From Farysia itapuensis (taxonomy: Eukaryota > Basidiomycota > Ustilaginomycetes > Ustilaginales > Ustilaginaceae), in assembly GCA_023212645.1 (NCBI GenBank), contig JALBYC010000003.1:186001-250000 (forward strand): a stretch of 64,000 bases of DNA. Direction: 5' to 3'. The notes below the pieces were generated by a model. It worked only from the letters and a program-made list of their open reading frames with translations. It was not told the origin of the DNA and made no database searches. This document shows positions 48,122-57,677 of this stretch, in pieces. Each line of letters starts with the position of its first letter. Position 1 is the first letter of the stretch. The translations under genes were made by a program, and so were the position numbers.

Positions 48122-49171
48122 ATGACAAGCACAACAGCGCTTCAAGCGCTTCGGATGTCGAAAGCGTCACCGGCTCTCAGCCCGATGTCTCCTCTGTCGA
48201 CGGCAAGACGAGCGTTCGCATCGTCAGCGATTACAAGTAGCTCGTATGCAGACACAATACCAAATCTGGCTGCAGGACCACACTCGAAAGTGATGGTACA
48301 AGGTTTCACCGGCAAGGCCTCGACGGTGCACACCAAAATCTCGATCGACATGGGAACGAATGTAGTCGGTGGAGTGTCACCAGGCAAAGGCGGACAAACT
48401 CATTTGGACCGCCCTGTTTTCAACAGCGTTCGAGAAGCAGTGAATCACCTCAAGCCAGACGTTTCGTCTGTGTTCGTGCCTCCAGCGCTTGCCGCTGACG
48501 CGATTATTGACGCAATTGAAGCGGAAGTACCTCTCATTGTTGCGGTCGCAGAAGGCGTTCCTGCCAAAGATCAGATGAAGATTATGGCTGCACTCCATTC
48601 GCAGTCCAAGTCAAGACTACTTGGCGCCAATTCACCAGGCTATTGCAATCCTTCTGGGTGCAGGATGGGAATTGCACCCATGATCACTTGCGCACCGGGA
48701 CCAGTCGGCATCGCGTCCCGCTCCGGTACTTTGTCATACGAGGCAGCATATGCGACCAAAGCGCTTGGTCAAAGCTACATATTGGGCATTGGTGGAGACT
48801 TCTATCCAGGAACGAGGACAGCGGAAGCGCTCAAATTCTTGCTAGACGATAAGGACACAGAAGCCATTGTCATTGCGGGAGAAATTGGTGGCACTATGGA
48901 AGAAGAGGTATATGATCTGCTCGCTGACTCGTTCTCACCATACAGAAAGGGAGACGGCTTTACCAAACCCATAGTAGGCTTCATCGCCGGTCTCAATACT
49001 CCGCCTGGCCAAATGTTTGGTCACGCAGGCGCCATCTGGCGCGATGCCACTTCCAGCGCAGTCGAGAAGAAACGACTCTGGCAGAAAGTCGGGATCCGAA
49101 TGGCAGATGCCATCGCAGACGTTGGAAAGCTCGTGCAAGAAGAACAAGCCAAAACACAGCATCGTCGTTGA
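48122..49171 (+). CDS. Divergent succinyl-CoA ligase alpha-subunit-like protein, mitochondrial
   Basis: The protein has 349 residues starting MTSTTALQALRMSKASPALS; the Ser/Ala/Arg-rich first 45 residues look like a mitochondrial presequence. The CoA-binding Rossmann part is recognisable: VMVQGFTGKASTVHTKISIDMGTNVVGGVSPGKGGQ, VFNSVREAVNHLKPDVSSVFVPPALAADAI. So are the catalytic-domain motifs GIASRSGTLSYEAAYATKALGQSYILGIGGDFYPGT, AGEIGGTMEEEVYDLL and FIAGLNTPPGQMFGHAGAIW, with the phospho-His at about 301 retained. The usual GPNCPG reads GANSPG (about 174). Overall similarity to canonical alpha subunits looks lower than is typical between fungal orthologues, so this is probably a paralogue. Confidence 0.82.
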   Translation: MTSTTALQALRMSKASPALSPMSPLSTARRAFASSAITSSSYADTIPNLAAGPHSKVMVQGFTGKASTVHTKISIDMGTNVVGGVSPGKGGQTHLDRPVFNSVREAVNHLKPDVSSVFVPPALAADAIIDAIEAEVPLIVAVAEGVPAKDQMKIMAALHSQSKSRLLGANSPGYCNPSGCRMGIAPMITCAPGPVGIASRSGTLSYEAAYATKALGQSYILGIGGDFYPGTRTAEALKFLLDDKDTEAIVIAGEIGGTMEEEVYDLLADSFSPYRKGDGFTKPIVGFIAGLNTPPGQMFGHAGAIWRDATSSAVEKKRLWQKVGIRMADAIADVGKLVQEEQAKTQHRR

Positions 49172-49368
49172 CGTGTATTGTTGCGCGTATTTAGTAGACG
49201 CCATAAATTCATCAATTTTCACGATGGAATACATTGCAATGGAAACTGGCCCCGATAATGTATCGCGTTGCAACCAGGTTCTGCATAAAAGATCAAGAGG
49301 TAACGATGGGATTGCAGACACGATTCGTGAGGGGTAACAGGCAAAGCAAAGGTATACGGATTCTTGGA

Positions 49369-50850
49369 TCAGGTCGTGACTTGACTGTTGGTCTTGGATG
49401 TTCCTCGTGAGGAGCCATTCTTGCTGGTTCGGGCGGTGGGGTTCCACTTCTCGAACTTGATGAACTCTCTGAAGTGGCAAAAGATAGCCATGAGCGAGGT
49501 GACTGAATACCAGATGGGGGTAAAGGCGGCGAAGAGTAGAATACCTCCAATGCCAGTAAAGTGGGACCTGTTTCGTGCCTGGATGCAGACAGTCAGACCC
49601 AGGCAGATAAGGTTGACGGCGAGCGCAAACATGGACAGAGCGTAACCTCCAAAGTCCTCAAAGTATCGCTGCAGGCCTTGCGTGGGGACATTGTAGCAGA
49701 TACCAGAGGCGAGTAGGAAGGTCAGCTGTGAGTTGATGTAGAAGTAAATTTCACGGTAGAGCAGCAGCTGGAAAAGTCCAGTGCGCGATCTCCAACCGTT
49801 GTTGTCCGAGTAAGCACCTCGTCGGATGGAAGGGATGGCATGACGGAAGGCAACCTGAGTCCAACCTTGAGCCCAACGCAAACGCTGCTTGACCAAAGCA
49901 CCAAGAGTTTCGGGGGCAAGCTCGTAGGACAGCACCTTGAGGTCGTATTCGATTCGGGCACCAGAGATAATTGCGCGCATGGAAGAATCGATGTCCTCCG
50001 TCAGCATGTGTTTCTGCATACCAAGAGTCCTCAACAAGGAGGCGTTCCAGTGTCCGTTGGAGCCACCAAAGAATCCATAACCTTGCACTTCAGCTCGGCC
50101 GCTGTGCATGACACCATAGATCAGGTCAAACTCGGATGCAATGAGCTTGGTCAGCGTAGTTTCAGCGTAGTTGTAAATGCAGCAACGGCCCTGGATGATG
50201 TCCACACCGCCTTGCATGAATCGCTTGGCCACCCAGCGAAGCGCGTCGGGTTCGGGATAGTGGTCGGTATCGTACAGTGTGATGATCTCTCCCTTGCTCT
50301 CCATGGTCAAAAAGTGATTGATGTTTTCGGCTTTCGAGGTAGAATTGGGTACCTTGATGATCCGAACGTTGGTGCGCTCTCGCTCGAGTTCACGGAGCTC
50401 GGTCTCGACAGGTTCGATTGGGTAAGGGGTGTTGTAACAGACATTGATGGTGATCTTGTTCTTTGGATAATTGAGCTCGCGAAGTGCGTATTTGACCTGT
50501 CGCATGATGATTTCCTGCTCGTTGGGCAAGTAGGCAACCAGAACGACATCGATATGAGGCCAATCCTGGCCATCCTCCAACTTGAAACCGTGAGTCTTTG
50601 CGTGTCGGAATGCCTTTCGCGCATTAATCGAGGGTCTGATGCTCTGCATAGCTTCCGTCGAGACCGACAGTGCGGTAAAAGTTTGTAAGGCCACCAGCGA
50701 GTACCAGATTGCTCTGTGCAGACCGGGAGGAATAAGCAGGTAGAAGAAGAAGGAGAGCATGCCGTAGCAAATCAGCATGATCATGGGAGTCCATGCATAG
50801 AGCTTAGACGATGCTTGGCCCATCAATCGATGGTACGTGGAGTGGAGCAT
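49369..50850 (-). CDS. Processive GT2 glycosyltransferase (polysaccharide synthase)
   Basis: The protein has 493 residues and no intron. Two helices at residues of about 20-65 precede the GT-A catalytic domain. VVLVAYLPNEQEIIMRQVK starts the domain; DTD at about 194-196 (TLYDTDHYPEPDALR) is the metal-binding motif; GFFGGSNGHWNASLLR is the acceptor region; TED at about 284-286 holds the catalytic base; QRLRW at about 322-326 is the processive-enzyme signature. Three or four C-terminal helices follow. The whole matches cellulose/hyaluronan-synthase-like fungal GT2 enzymes, of which Cryptococcus Cps1 and the Zymoseptoria GT2 required for hyphal growth are known members. It should extrude a polymer across the plasma membrane. 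It lies head-to-head with the acyltransferase gene. Confidence 0.88.
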   Translation of the reverse strand: MLHSTYHRLMGQASSKLYAWTPMIMLICYGMLSFFFYLLIPPGLHRAIWYSLVALQTFTALSVSTEAMQSIRPSINARKAFRHAKTHGFKLEDGQDWPHIDVVLVAYLPNEQEIIMRQVKYALRELNYPKNKITINVCYNTPYPIEPVETELRELERERTNVRIIKVPNSTSKAENINHFLTMESKGEIITLYDTDHYPEPDALRWVAKRFMQGGVDIIQGRCCIYNYAETTLTKLIASEFDLIYGVMHSGRAEVQGYGFFGGSNGHWNASLLRTLGMQKHMLTEDIDSSMRAIISGARIEYDLKVLSYELAPETLGALVKQRLRWAQGWTQVAFRHAIPSIRRGAYSDNNGWRSRTGLFQLLLYREIYFYINSQLTFLLASGICYNVPTQGLQRYFEDFGGYALSMFALAVNLICLGLTVCIQARNRSHFTGIGGILLFAAFTPIWYSVTSLMAIFCHFREFIKFEKWNPTARTSKNGSSRGTSKTNSQVTT

Positions 50851-52089
50851 GATTGTAAAGTGGTGTCGACGCCAGCGACGACAAAGGACAAAAGAATGTA
50901 GGTGAATGTGTCCGGAAGATAGAGAATGGGAACGGGGGTGAAGAACGAAGGGGCAGGTCGCATCTACGATCTTAAGAGAGAAGCTAAGATTGTTGTGGAC
51001 GCTGAACAGTCTCGAGAATCAAGCGGTCTAGACATGGTCAGACTCTGAGTATAATGCCGGACTCACACAAAAAGTGCAGCATGGCTCAGTGCAGAAGAAG
51101 TATGAACCAACCGAAGACCGGAAACGGAGGCTCTTCGAGGTGTCACGTTGAGCGGACATTCAACTACATAGGATCGGCAAGAGATTGGGCGCTCCATTGT
51201 GTCCAGACCCCGGGCAGATACCAAATCTCAGGTGAGATCTAGCGAGACAGTCGGGATCTCGGCGGAAGGATGCGAGTCAGACGTTGGACAATGAACGAAT
51301 GCGGGTCTTGGATGAACCCGATGTGGAGTTGATCGGGGTTTAGAGTGCAGACATGTGCCCACATGTTGAGAGAGATCTGCCCGATCAGCCACCTTTGCAT
51401 GCATCCGCATCCGGAACGATTTTAGAGCTGTCGCGAGATCGTTCACAAAAACATTGTGTGGTAAATACAAACGTTCACAGTTGTTTGGCCAACTTCTATT
51501 GTGGCTGAATGCATTGATACAGGTGCTCACTGAAACACGGCGCTGTTCGACACGCCCCAGCCGCATGCATGCTTATCGCTCAGCATTGTCTCAAGAGCCG
51601 CCGTAGCTTGTGCCCATCATGTGCGTGACAGAGACTCCGCTATCCGCTTTGGCTTGCGTCGATTCCATGTCCGCCGTCTTCCACCTGTCGCATCTAGTGC
51701 TTAAGCGAGGGTAGTCTAGGCCGCCTGTCTGGATCCGGACCTTGAAAGCACTTGCCGCTTTCATGTCGCTGCCTTCCCATCACGGCGACTCGAGGCACAT
51801 CGTTCACGCTGTACAGAGTCTCAGCACGGAACACAACCGTACGATGTCCATGCTGCGAAAAGCTGAAGGCAGGTGTCAGCTTTGCTGCATTTACCGGCGT
51901 ACCCATATATGACAGAAGCTACCTTCCGACCCTCCTGGCTTTTCCCACCAACACATTCTTTCCTCCCCCACACTCTTTGATTTCCGTCCCTTCCCCTTTG
52001 CTTCTGGCTTACGTTCTCACAGCATTGCGACTAGATCGCTCTTCCTGTTGAAAAGAGTCACCTGGACAAGCCGTCTTTCTCGAGCAAGA
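50851..52089. promoter_or_regulatory. Long divergent intergenic region of the GT2 and acyltransferase genes
   Basis: About 1.24 kb, the longest gene-free stretch in the window. I found no open frame with a recognisable family. CATATATG at about 51904-51911 and a pyrimidine-rich tract between about 51940 and 52010 (ACACATTCTTTCCTCCCCCACAC) precede the acyltransferase ATG, as in strongly expressed fungal genes. Regulated, shared control of both genes is an inference. Confidence 0.5.
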
Positions 52090-55000
52090 ATGGTCAAGTC
52101 ACTCAAATTTTCTCTGATCTCGGCAGTGCTGGCACTGTCGAGTTTCAGCCTTCGCGCGCAGGCAGCATGCGAGTGCGGATACTTTGATCCCACAACGCAA
52201 CATCTCTGGACGGATGCTACCATCAGCTACTTTAACGAAACCGGTATGGATGACATCGTCTCTAACCCTACCGTTTCGCCTCAGATTTACGGTCAGCAGC
52301 TTGCCGGCGACTCTGGCGAGGGACAGCAAGCATGGTCAGCTGTGGGCAATCACGTCAACCCCTACGAAGAGTCTTTTGGCGCTACCTTCCGCAGCGCAGT
52401 CAGCTACAACAACACATACGTAGATGACCGAACCCAGGGCCTTGCCATGGAGGTTTCCACCGCCAATCAAAAGACACACGTCGTGAATGGGTCTACTATC
52501 GTAACACGACGTCGCGATATTCTCTTCGGCTCCTTCCGTGCTTCCATCAAGCCTCCGTATGTTCAAAAAGTTCCGGGTTTCGACAAGGGCTACGGCTCTG
52601 GTTTTCAGTTCGGTGTTTTGTTCAACCAGTCAGAAAGCATGCACGTCAACATCATGTCGAACGACTTCATGCCCAACTCTACTCTGGGCTGGTCGTTCTC
52701 GGCTGCGCGCTGGGACGATGATCCGTTCACGAACAACCTGACGTACATTCAGAACTTCACCATCAACGAGGACACTGCTTTCAACGAGCATCGAATGGAA
52801 TGGCTGAACCACACCGTTATCATGTACAAGAATGACGCGCAGAACAAATCTGTCAGCTTCTTCGAGTATCGAAAAGGCCGCAACGCCACGAATCTCCCAA
52901 CGACCCCTGCACCAGTGTCGCTACAAGCCTGGGCGAATGGCGAGCCTTCTGCATCCCAAGGTCCTCCGATGTACGAACCAAACGTTGCTCGTGTCATGTA
53001 CACTCGCTTCTTCTTCAACTCGTCTCGGGTAGAGCGAAACCAACAATTCGTGTCCGAGTGCAGTGCCGCTGCTAATGCTGTCGACGCAGTCTGCAGCACG
53101 GAAGACTGGACTCTCCGAAGCAGCACACCGTTTGACCTCGACGCAACTGCGCGCATCATCCCGAAGAAAGCCAAATTTTCGGTGCCGATGTGGGCTGTCA
53201 TTATCGAGCTTTCGTTCCTTGTGATTCTCATCGTTACCATCATCCATGGCCTTCACATCCGGAAGGTCAAGGAGGCGTACAAGAAGCGCAAAGCTGCTGC
53301 TGCTGCTCTCAGCCAAGGTATTGAGAAGTCTCATACCATGAAGGACTTCCAGGAGATCTCGGAAAAGACAAGCAAGCGCAAGTCTCGTTATGCTGATGAC
53401 TTTGACAAGTCGTACAAGCAGCTTTGGGCTGTGCCCGAGCTCATGGACGACTGGGGATCTGATGACGAGAGCGACATCGACGAGGACGATGCCCGATTCT
53501 GGGAGTCTGTCGATGTCCTTCGCAGCCAGGACTACAAAGACGACAAAGAGGAAGGCGAACCTGGTCTTCCCCAATTTGACCGCAACGACATGAAGGACGA
53601 CTCCGACATCTACAAGCTCGAATCTCCACCCATGTCTGCCATGTCTAACAACTTCTCGGACAACGGTAGCTCCATTGGGAGCTTTAACATCGTCAATGCC
53701 TCGGTTCAGTATGCCACTCCTCTGTCTCCAGCCAATCGTCCCGCGTTCCCTCGCTTAAGCAGCAACATGCGACAGCAGATCGGCAAGGCTCGTCATGGTG
53801 CCTTTACACCTGTCGAGGAGGTCGAGGAAGAGCTCAGCTACCCACCCACCCGTCCCACCTTGGAACGCTTCGACTCCTACGACTCCGACATTCAGATTCC
53901 TGGCCAGTCGCACGATGCTTCTCGCACTCAGCGATACTTGCAGGACAGTAGCTCGAACCTCAGTCTGCCATACATGGCACCCAAACTCGCCACTTCTGCT
54001 GCCAACTCTACTGCCTCTCTGATGAACTACAGCGGCAATGGTAATGCCTCGACGGTCCACGTCGACTGGGACACTGAACCGAAGATCATTCAATGGAACA
54101 AGCGTAAGAGTATGGGTGTCGATCTCACCATCGGTCAGCTTGCTAGACCCGCTATGGGTGACAAGAACGCTGCAAAGCGTATCTCGATGGTCATTGCTCC
54201 TGCCCCCAACAGCGGACACTCGTTCTTTACCATCATCTGGCGCCGGATCACCGAATGGCTCTTCATTTCCGGCGATGGCATGAAGACGGCATCCGGCGAG
54301 AATCGTATCGACTATCTGGACGGCATGCGAGGATTTGCCTGTCTCTTTGTCTCCCTCGGTCACTTCATTCTCATCTTCTGGTTCGGCATTCCCAACTTCT
54401 ACTCGCCTCACCACTACTACAACTTCGAGTATTGGGTGCGAGTGATTTTTGGTCCGATCGTCATCAACGCTGGTCTTGTCTTGGGTATCTTCTTCGTTCT
54501 TCCATCGCGCACCATGGGATCCAAGTATCTTGTCAAAGGTGGCTTGCAGTCACTAGCTGATAACAGTGTTCGTCGTATGCCTCGTCTCATCATCCCTGCT
54601 GCTGGAGCTGTGCTTGCAAACTACCTGATGATCGATGTCGGCGCTTACAAGTGGGTTGCTCGTCTTAACTCTCTTACCTGGTCCAACTGGTCCTACTTCC
54701 AGAACTACGATGATGCGATCAACTTCGTCAACTCGTTCATCGCTCTCTGGTGGGCTTCGCCACCTGACCAGCCGGCTTTGGTGACCCGCTACGCTACCGG
54801 TGTGCTTTGGACAATCCCAGTCATCGTCCAAGGTGCTTGGACTTGTATGCTCTGCGCTGTCTTGGCTCATGAGATCAAGACGCACTGGAAGCGATACTTC
54901 TTCTACTTCCTCTGCGTTCTCATGTCCTGGTACGCTCAGACTTGGGACCTCTACTTTATGTCAGGTCTGATCGTTGCCGATCTCGACATCGTGCTCAAGT

Positions 55001-55629
55001 ACCGCACCTGGGGCGAGAAAGGCATTCCTCTCCTGCCGAAGACTTACGGCCAGTTGTTCGGCATGTCGGAACGGGTACGCGCCAAGTTTGCCATCAAGGG
55101 TAAAGTCATTCCATGGGCTTTCTTCCTTGCTTGCTGCGTGCAAGAATGGCTGACTTACATTCCTGGAGCTCCCGCCGAGAACTTTGACATCTGGGATGTC
55201 GGTGTTCACCCCAACTTCTACAACAGTCGCCCTAATGCCTGGAACAACGACGTTGGGTACAAGTACCAGCGCCCCCGAACCTCTGCCTGGTTCTTGGTGA
55301 TGAGTATCTTCATTTTGGCCGACCACTCTTCAGCCTTCCGACAGCTCTTCCGTCTGCGAGTCTGGTCGTTCTTGGGCAAGCACTCCATGGCTTTCTTCTT
55401 GCTGCACGGTATCATCTTCTGGACATGGGGCGCCTGGCTTTGCGTTACCATGATCACCCACGGCATCAATTACGCGACTGCTGTCACCGTTACATTTGTC
55501 ACGTCGTACATCTGGTTGACGCTGTTCTGCATCCTTTTCACCTACACCTTCGAGTACTGGGGTATCATTGCTTCCAAGGCCTTTTGGCGAGCAACCTCTG
55601 GAAACCTTGGTCGACGTGCCGGTGCGTAG
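52090..55629 (+). CDS. Membrane acyltransferase (AT3) fused to a catalytically dead GH16-like domain
   Basis: The protein has 1179 residues starting MVKSLKFSLISAVLALSSFSLRAQAAC, a signal peptide. Residues of about 30-345 match the GH16/concanavalin-like beta-sandwich, with RDILFGSFRASIKPP, GSGFQFGVLFN and FNEHRMEWLNHTVIMYKND. The active-site line that should read E-x-D-x-x-E instead reads SMHVNI (about 183-188), so the catalytic acids are missing. Several N-x-S/T sites suggest glycosylation. One helix (366-389) is followed by a 340-residue acidic cytoplasmic stretch rich in Ser/Asp. An acyltransferase-3 domain starts at about residue 739 with RIDYLDGMRGFACLFVSLGHF, the R-x..G-x-R-G...H pattern, and about ten helices to the end. 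AT3 enzymes O-acetylate surface polysaccharides or lipids. Strong C-ending codon use. Confidence 0.87.
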   Translation: MVKSLKFSLISAVLALSSFSLRAQAACECGYFDPTTQHLWTDATISYFNETGMDDIVSNPTVSPQIYGQQLAGDSGEGQQAWSAVGNHVNPYEESFGATFRSAVSYNNTYVDDRTQGLAMEVSTANQKTHVVNGSTIVTRRRDILFGSFRASIKPPYVQKVPGFDKGYGSGFQFGVLFNQSESMHVNIMSNDFMPNSTLGWSFSAARWDDDPFTNNLTYIQNFTINEDTAFNEHRMEWLNHTVIMYKNDAQNKSVSFFEYRKGRNATNLPTTPAPVSLQAWANGEPSASQGPPMYEPNVARVMYTRFFFNSSRVERNQQFVSECSAAANAVDAVCSTEDWTLRSSTPFDLDATARIIPKKAKFSVPMWAVIIELSFLVILIVTIIHGLHIRKVKEAYKKRKAAAAALSQGIEKSHTMKDFQEISEKTSKRKSRYADDFDKSYKQLWAVPELMDDWGSDDESDIDEDDARFWESVDVLRSQDYKDDKEEGEPGLPQFDRNDMKDDSDIYKLESPPMSAMSNNFSDNGSSIGSFNIVNASVQYATPLSPANRPAFPRLSSNMRQQIGKARHGAFTPVEEVEEELSYPPTRPTLERFDSYDSDIQIPGQSHDASRTQRYLQDSSSNLSLPYMAPKLATSAANSTASLMNYSGNGNASTVHVDWDTEPKIIQWNKRKSMGVDLTIGQLARPAMGDKNAAKRISMVIAPAPNSGHSFFTIIWRRITEWLFISGDGMKTASGENRIDYLDGMRGFACLFVSLGHFILIFWFGIPNFYSPHHYYNFEYWVRVIFGPIVINAGLVLGIFFVLPSRTMGSKYLVKGGLQSLADNSVRRMPRLIIPAAGAVLANYLMIDVGAYKWVARLNSLTWSNWSYFQNYDDAINFVNSFIALWWASPPDQPALVTRYATGVLWTIPVIVQGAWTCMLCAVLAHEIKTHWKRYFFYFLCVLMSWYAQTWDLYFMSGLIVADLDIVLKYRTWGEKGIPLLPKTYGQLFGMSERVRAKFAIKGKVIPWAFFLACCVQEWLTYIPGAPAENFDIWDVGVHPNFYNSRPNAWNNDVGYKYQRPRTSAWFLVMSIFILADHSSAFRQLFRLRVWSFLGKHSMAFFLLHGIIFWTWGAWLCVTMITHGINYATAVTVTFVTSYIWLTLFCILFTYTFEYWGIIASKAFWRATSGNLGRRAGA

Positions 55630-55825
55630 AGTATGTCTTCAACGCTACATCACATTCTTTTGTATACCCTCTTTTCTCCTTCACTAGCCACTCGTTCATC
55701 GTTGTCTCGATCGGGGCTCATCTTAGTAATACATAAATACATTACTTGTCCTGTTATGGGTCTATGTGCCAGTGTGTTGCGATATATTTGATTGATTTTT
55801 CGTTTTGTACGGGGACGACGAGCCT

Positions 55826-57034
55826 CTAGAAAGCAAAGATCAACGAGATGATTGCGACAGTGCAGCCAAGAAGTAATGCGGGCGTCGGCAGCCAGCCAAA
55901 GGCGAACCCTGCAGAGCTCGAATCGTAGATCCTGAGATATTCAATTTCCCATCTGGCGTCGTTGAATGCAGAGGGATTCTGACGGACAAAGTCTTCGCAC
56001 GAGATGTTCCCGTATTGCGCTGAGCAGCCACTGACTCCAAATGTTTCGCCAGCCCAGTAGCCGCAGAAAGTGAGATTGATGATGATTTCGTGCTCGTCGA
56101 AGTAATTGTTCATTTGACAGACCGAGCCTTGGCCGGTGGCCAGCGCGGTTGCAGAAGCACTTGCGTTTGCTGTATTTGGAAAGAAGGCAGAGGGTTGACC
56201 CCATTTGCGTAATTCCGAAAGGTCAGTCCCGGTTGCGTTAGAGTCTGTGACGACATATCGGGGGGCCGAATGACCATCGGCGGATGCTGCGACTACAGCT
56301 GGCAAATCTGATGACGAAGTAGACGTTGGCCAAAAGTAGACGCCAATCCCTGGCCCGCCGAGCTGCGTCTCTCTCCGCAGTGCAAAGAAGCCGCCGCCGT
56401 TCTGGTTGAAATCGGGGCCAAACGAGTTGTTTGCAACAAAGGAAGAGGAGCAGCCAGGCTGATATGAGCAGTCTGTCTGCCCTGAAAATCCTGTTTGATC
56501 TCCACGATACCCGCCGGGTATGTGACATCCGTATCTGGTGTGTAAACTAGCCAAGTTTTTTGGGCCTTGATCATTAGCGCCTTCGACAATGTCGACCTCG
56601 CCACCGGCAGGCCATCGAGATGTCGTACATGTCCAATAGGCGGGCCATGTGCCGCATCCCTGGGGCATGTGTGCGAATTTGGCAACAATCACGCCGTCGC
56701 CAACCTTGCGATTGCTATGAATGCGCACACTCTGTCGGCCTGCGGTGGAAGTGAGTGGAATCACTGTCTTGTTGTCGGCGCGCATGACGAAATGGCCTGC
56801 CGAGTTAACATACGCCAAGCCATTGGCAGACGCGGTGAATTGGTCTACATAGTCAACAGTGCCGTCTGTAGGGTCTCCGTACGACCAAAAGTAAAATTTG
56901 CTGAGGAACTGTCCACCCGTAATCTCATCTTGTAACGTGAAATTGACCGCCAGAGTAGCTGGCAAGTACGCTAGCAAAGTGAACAGCGCTAGTAAGCCTA
57001 CCAACCTACCTCTTCCGAGAATGTCAACGACCAT
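55826..57034 (-). CDS. Secreted GPI-type GH16 endo-beta-glucanase
   Basis: The protein has 402 residues and no intron. Signal peptide MVVDILGRGRLVGLLALFTLLAYLPATLA. The GH16 catalytic box GEVDIVEGAN (E-x-D-x-x-E) follows GTWPAYWTC, and the aromatic and Cys pattern (HTRYGCHIPGG, QTDCSYQPGC) matches the laminarinase-like fungal GH16 group. The C-terminus is SSSAGFAFGWLPTPALLLGC followed by a hydrophobic end, as in GPI-anchored proteins. It should cleave or remodel beta-1,3(4)-glucans at the cell surface. It converges with the acyltransferase gene (196 bp between stops), and together with GT2 the three form a small polysaccharide-related group. Confidence 0.88.
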   Translation of the reverse strand: MVVDILGRGRLVGLLALFTLLAYLPATLAVNFTLQDEITGGQFLSKFYFWSYGDPTDGTVDYVDQFTASANGLAYVNSAGHFVMRADNKTVIPLTSTAGRQSVRIHSNRKVGDGVIVAKFAHMPQGCGTWPAYWTCTTSRWPAGGEVDIVEGANDQGPKNLASLHTRYGCHIPGGYRGDQTGFSGQTDCSYQPGCSSSFVANNSFGPDFNQNGGGFFALRRETQLGGPGIGVYFWPTSTSSSDLPAVVAASADGHSAPRYVVTDSNATGTDLSELRKWGQPSAFFPNTANASASATALATGQGSVCQMNNYFDEHEIIINLTFCGYWAGETFGVSGCSAQYGNISCEDFVRQNPSAFNDARWEIEYLRIYDSSSAGFAFGWLPTPALLLGCTVAIISLIFAF

Positions 57035-57677
57035 TCTTAGAGGCGTATTACGGAGACATGGCGTCGCAGGGTCCGGGAAGGAGATGTTAATGGAGGCATG
57101 ACGTTGGGATGGGTCTGGGATCAGCTCAGGATGACGAGAAGCTGTGCAAGATTCTGAACGTGCAAATGCCGGACCAGGCTGATTTTGAATAAAAACTACG
57201 CCATCGCGCGCTTCCTTCTGTCTCTACCGAAACGAGATTCGGCAGGTAGGCGCCTCTACCCTGGTAACTTTATGCGATCGCTTACAGCAGATCTTGTTCT
57301 AACCCTGCGTCTCGATAGACGCAGCGCCGCCACGGCTAGCTACGCCGCCCTCCCTCTCTGAGAATTGAGTGTGGAGATCAGTCAGTCATCAATGCCAAGA
57401 CAATCAGTTTTCTTACCCGACCGCAGAAATTCGCATCGTTTCGGAGAATTTGAAAACGATTGCGTCCCGTCCGATCTGCCAAGGTGGATTTATGTCAAGG
57501 CATCGACATCCATAGCTTTCTATTCAGCAGGGACAGCTTGGACGCTCAATTCTCTTCTTCATATCTTGTCAACTCGGGAGGCGTTGCAACGACGGCTGGG
57601 CCACTCTCCGCTGCATGCTGTTTTGACTCACTTTCTATTACAGACGAGTGTGACCTATTCTTAATGAGCGTACAGAT
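57035..57677. other. Intergenic region with a perfect hairpin
   Basis: About 640 bp holding the promoter of the GH16 gene and the 3' flank of the phytase-like gene. An inverted repeat CTGCGTCT-CGAT-AGACGCAG lies at 57305-57324 (8-bp stem, 4-nt loop). The longest open frame, about 100 codons, has no ATG start or motif and was not called. Confidence 0.4.
57305..57324. repeat. Short perfect inverted repeat (8-bp stem, 4-nt loop)
   Basis: CTGCGTCTCGATAGACGCAG can fold into an eight-pair stem. No T-run follows and its role is unknown; it may be a protein-binding palindrome or chance. Confidence 0.5.

Noticed and set aside
57365..57664. Plus-strand open frame of about 100 codons beside the GH16 gene
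   Set aside because: It starts at a non-ATG codon, has no motif and no helix or signal pattern.
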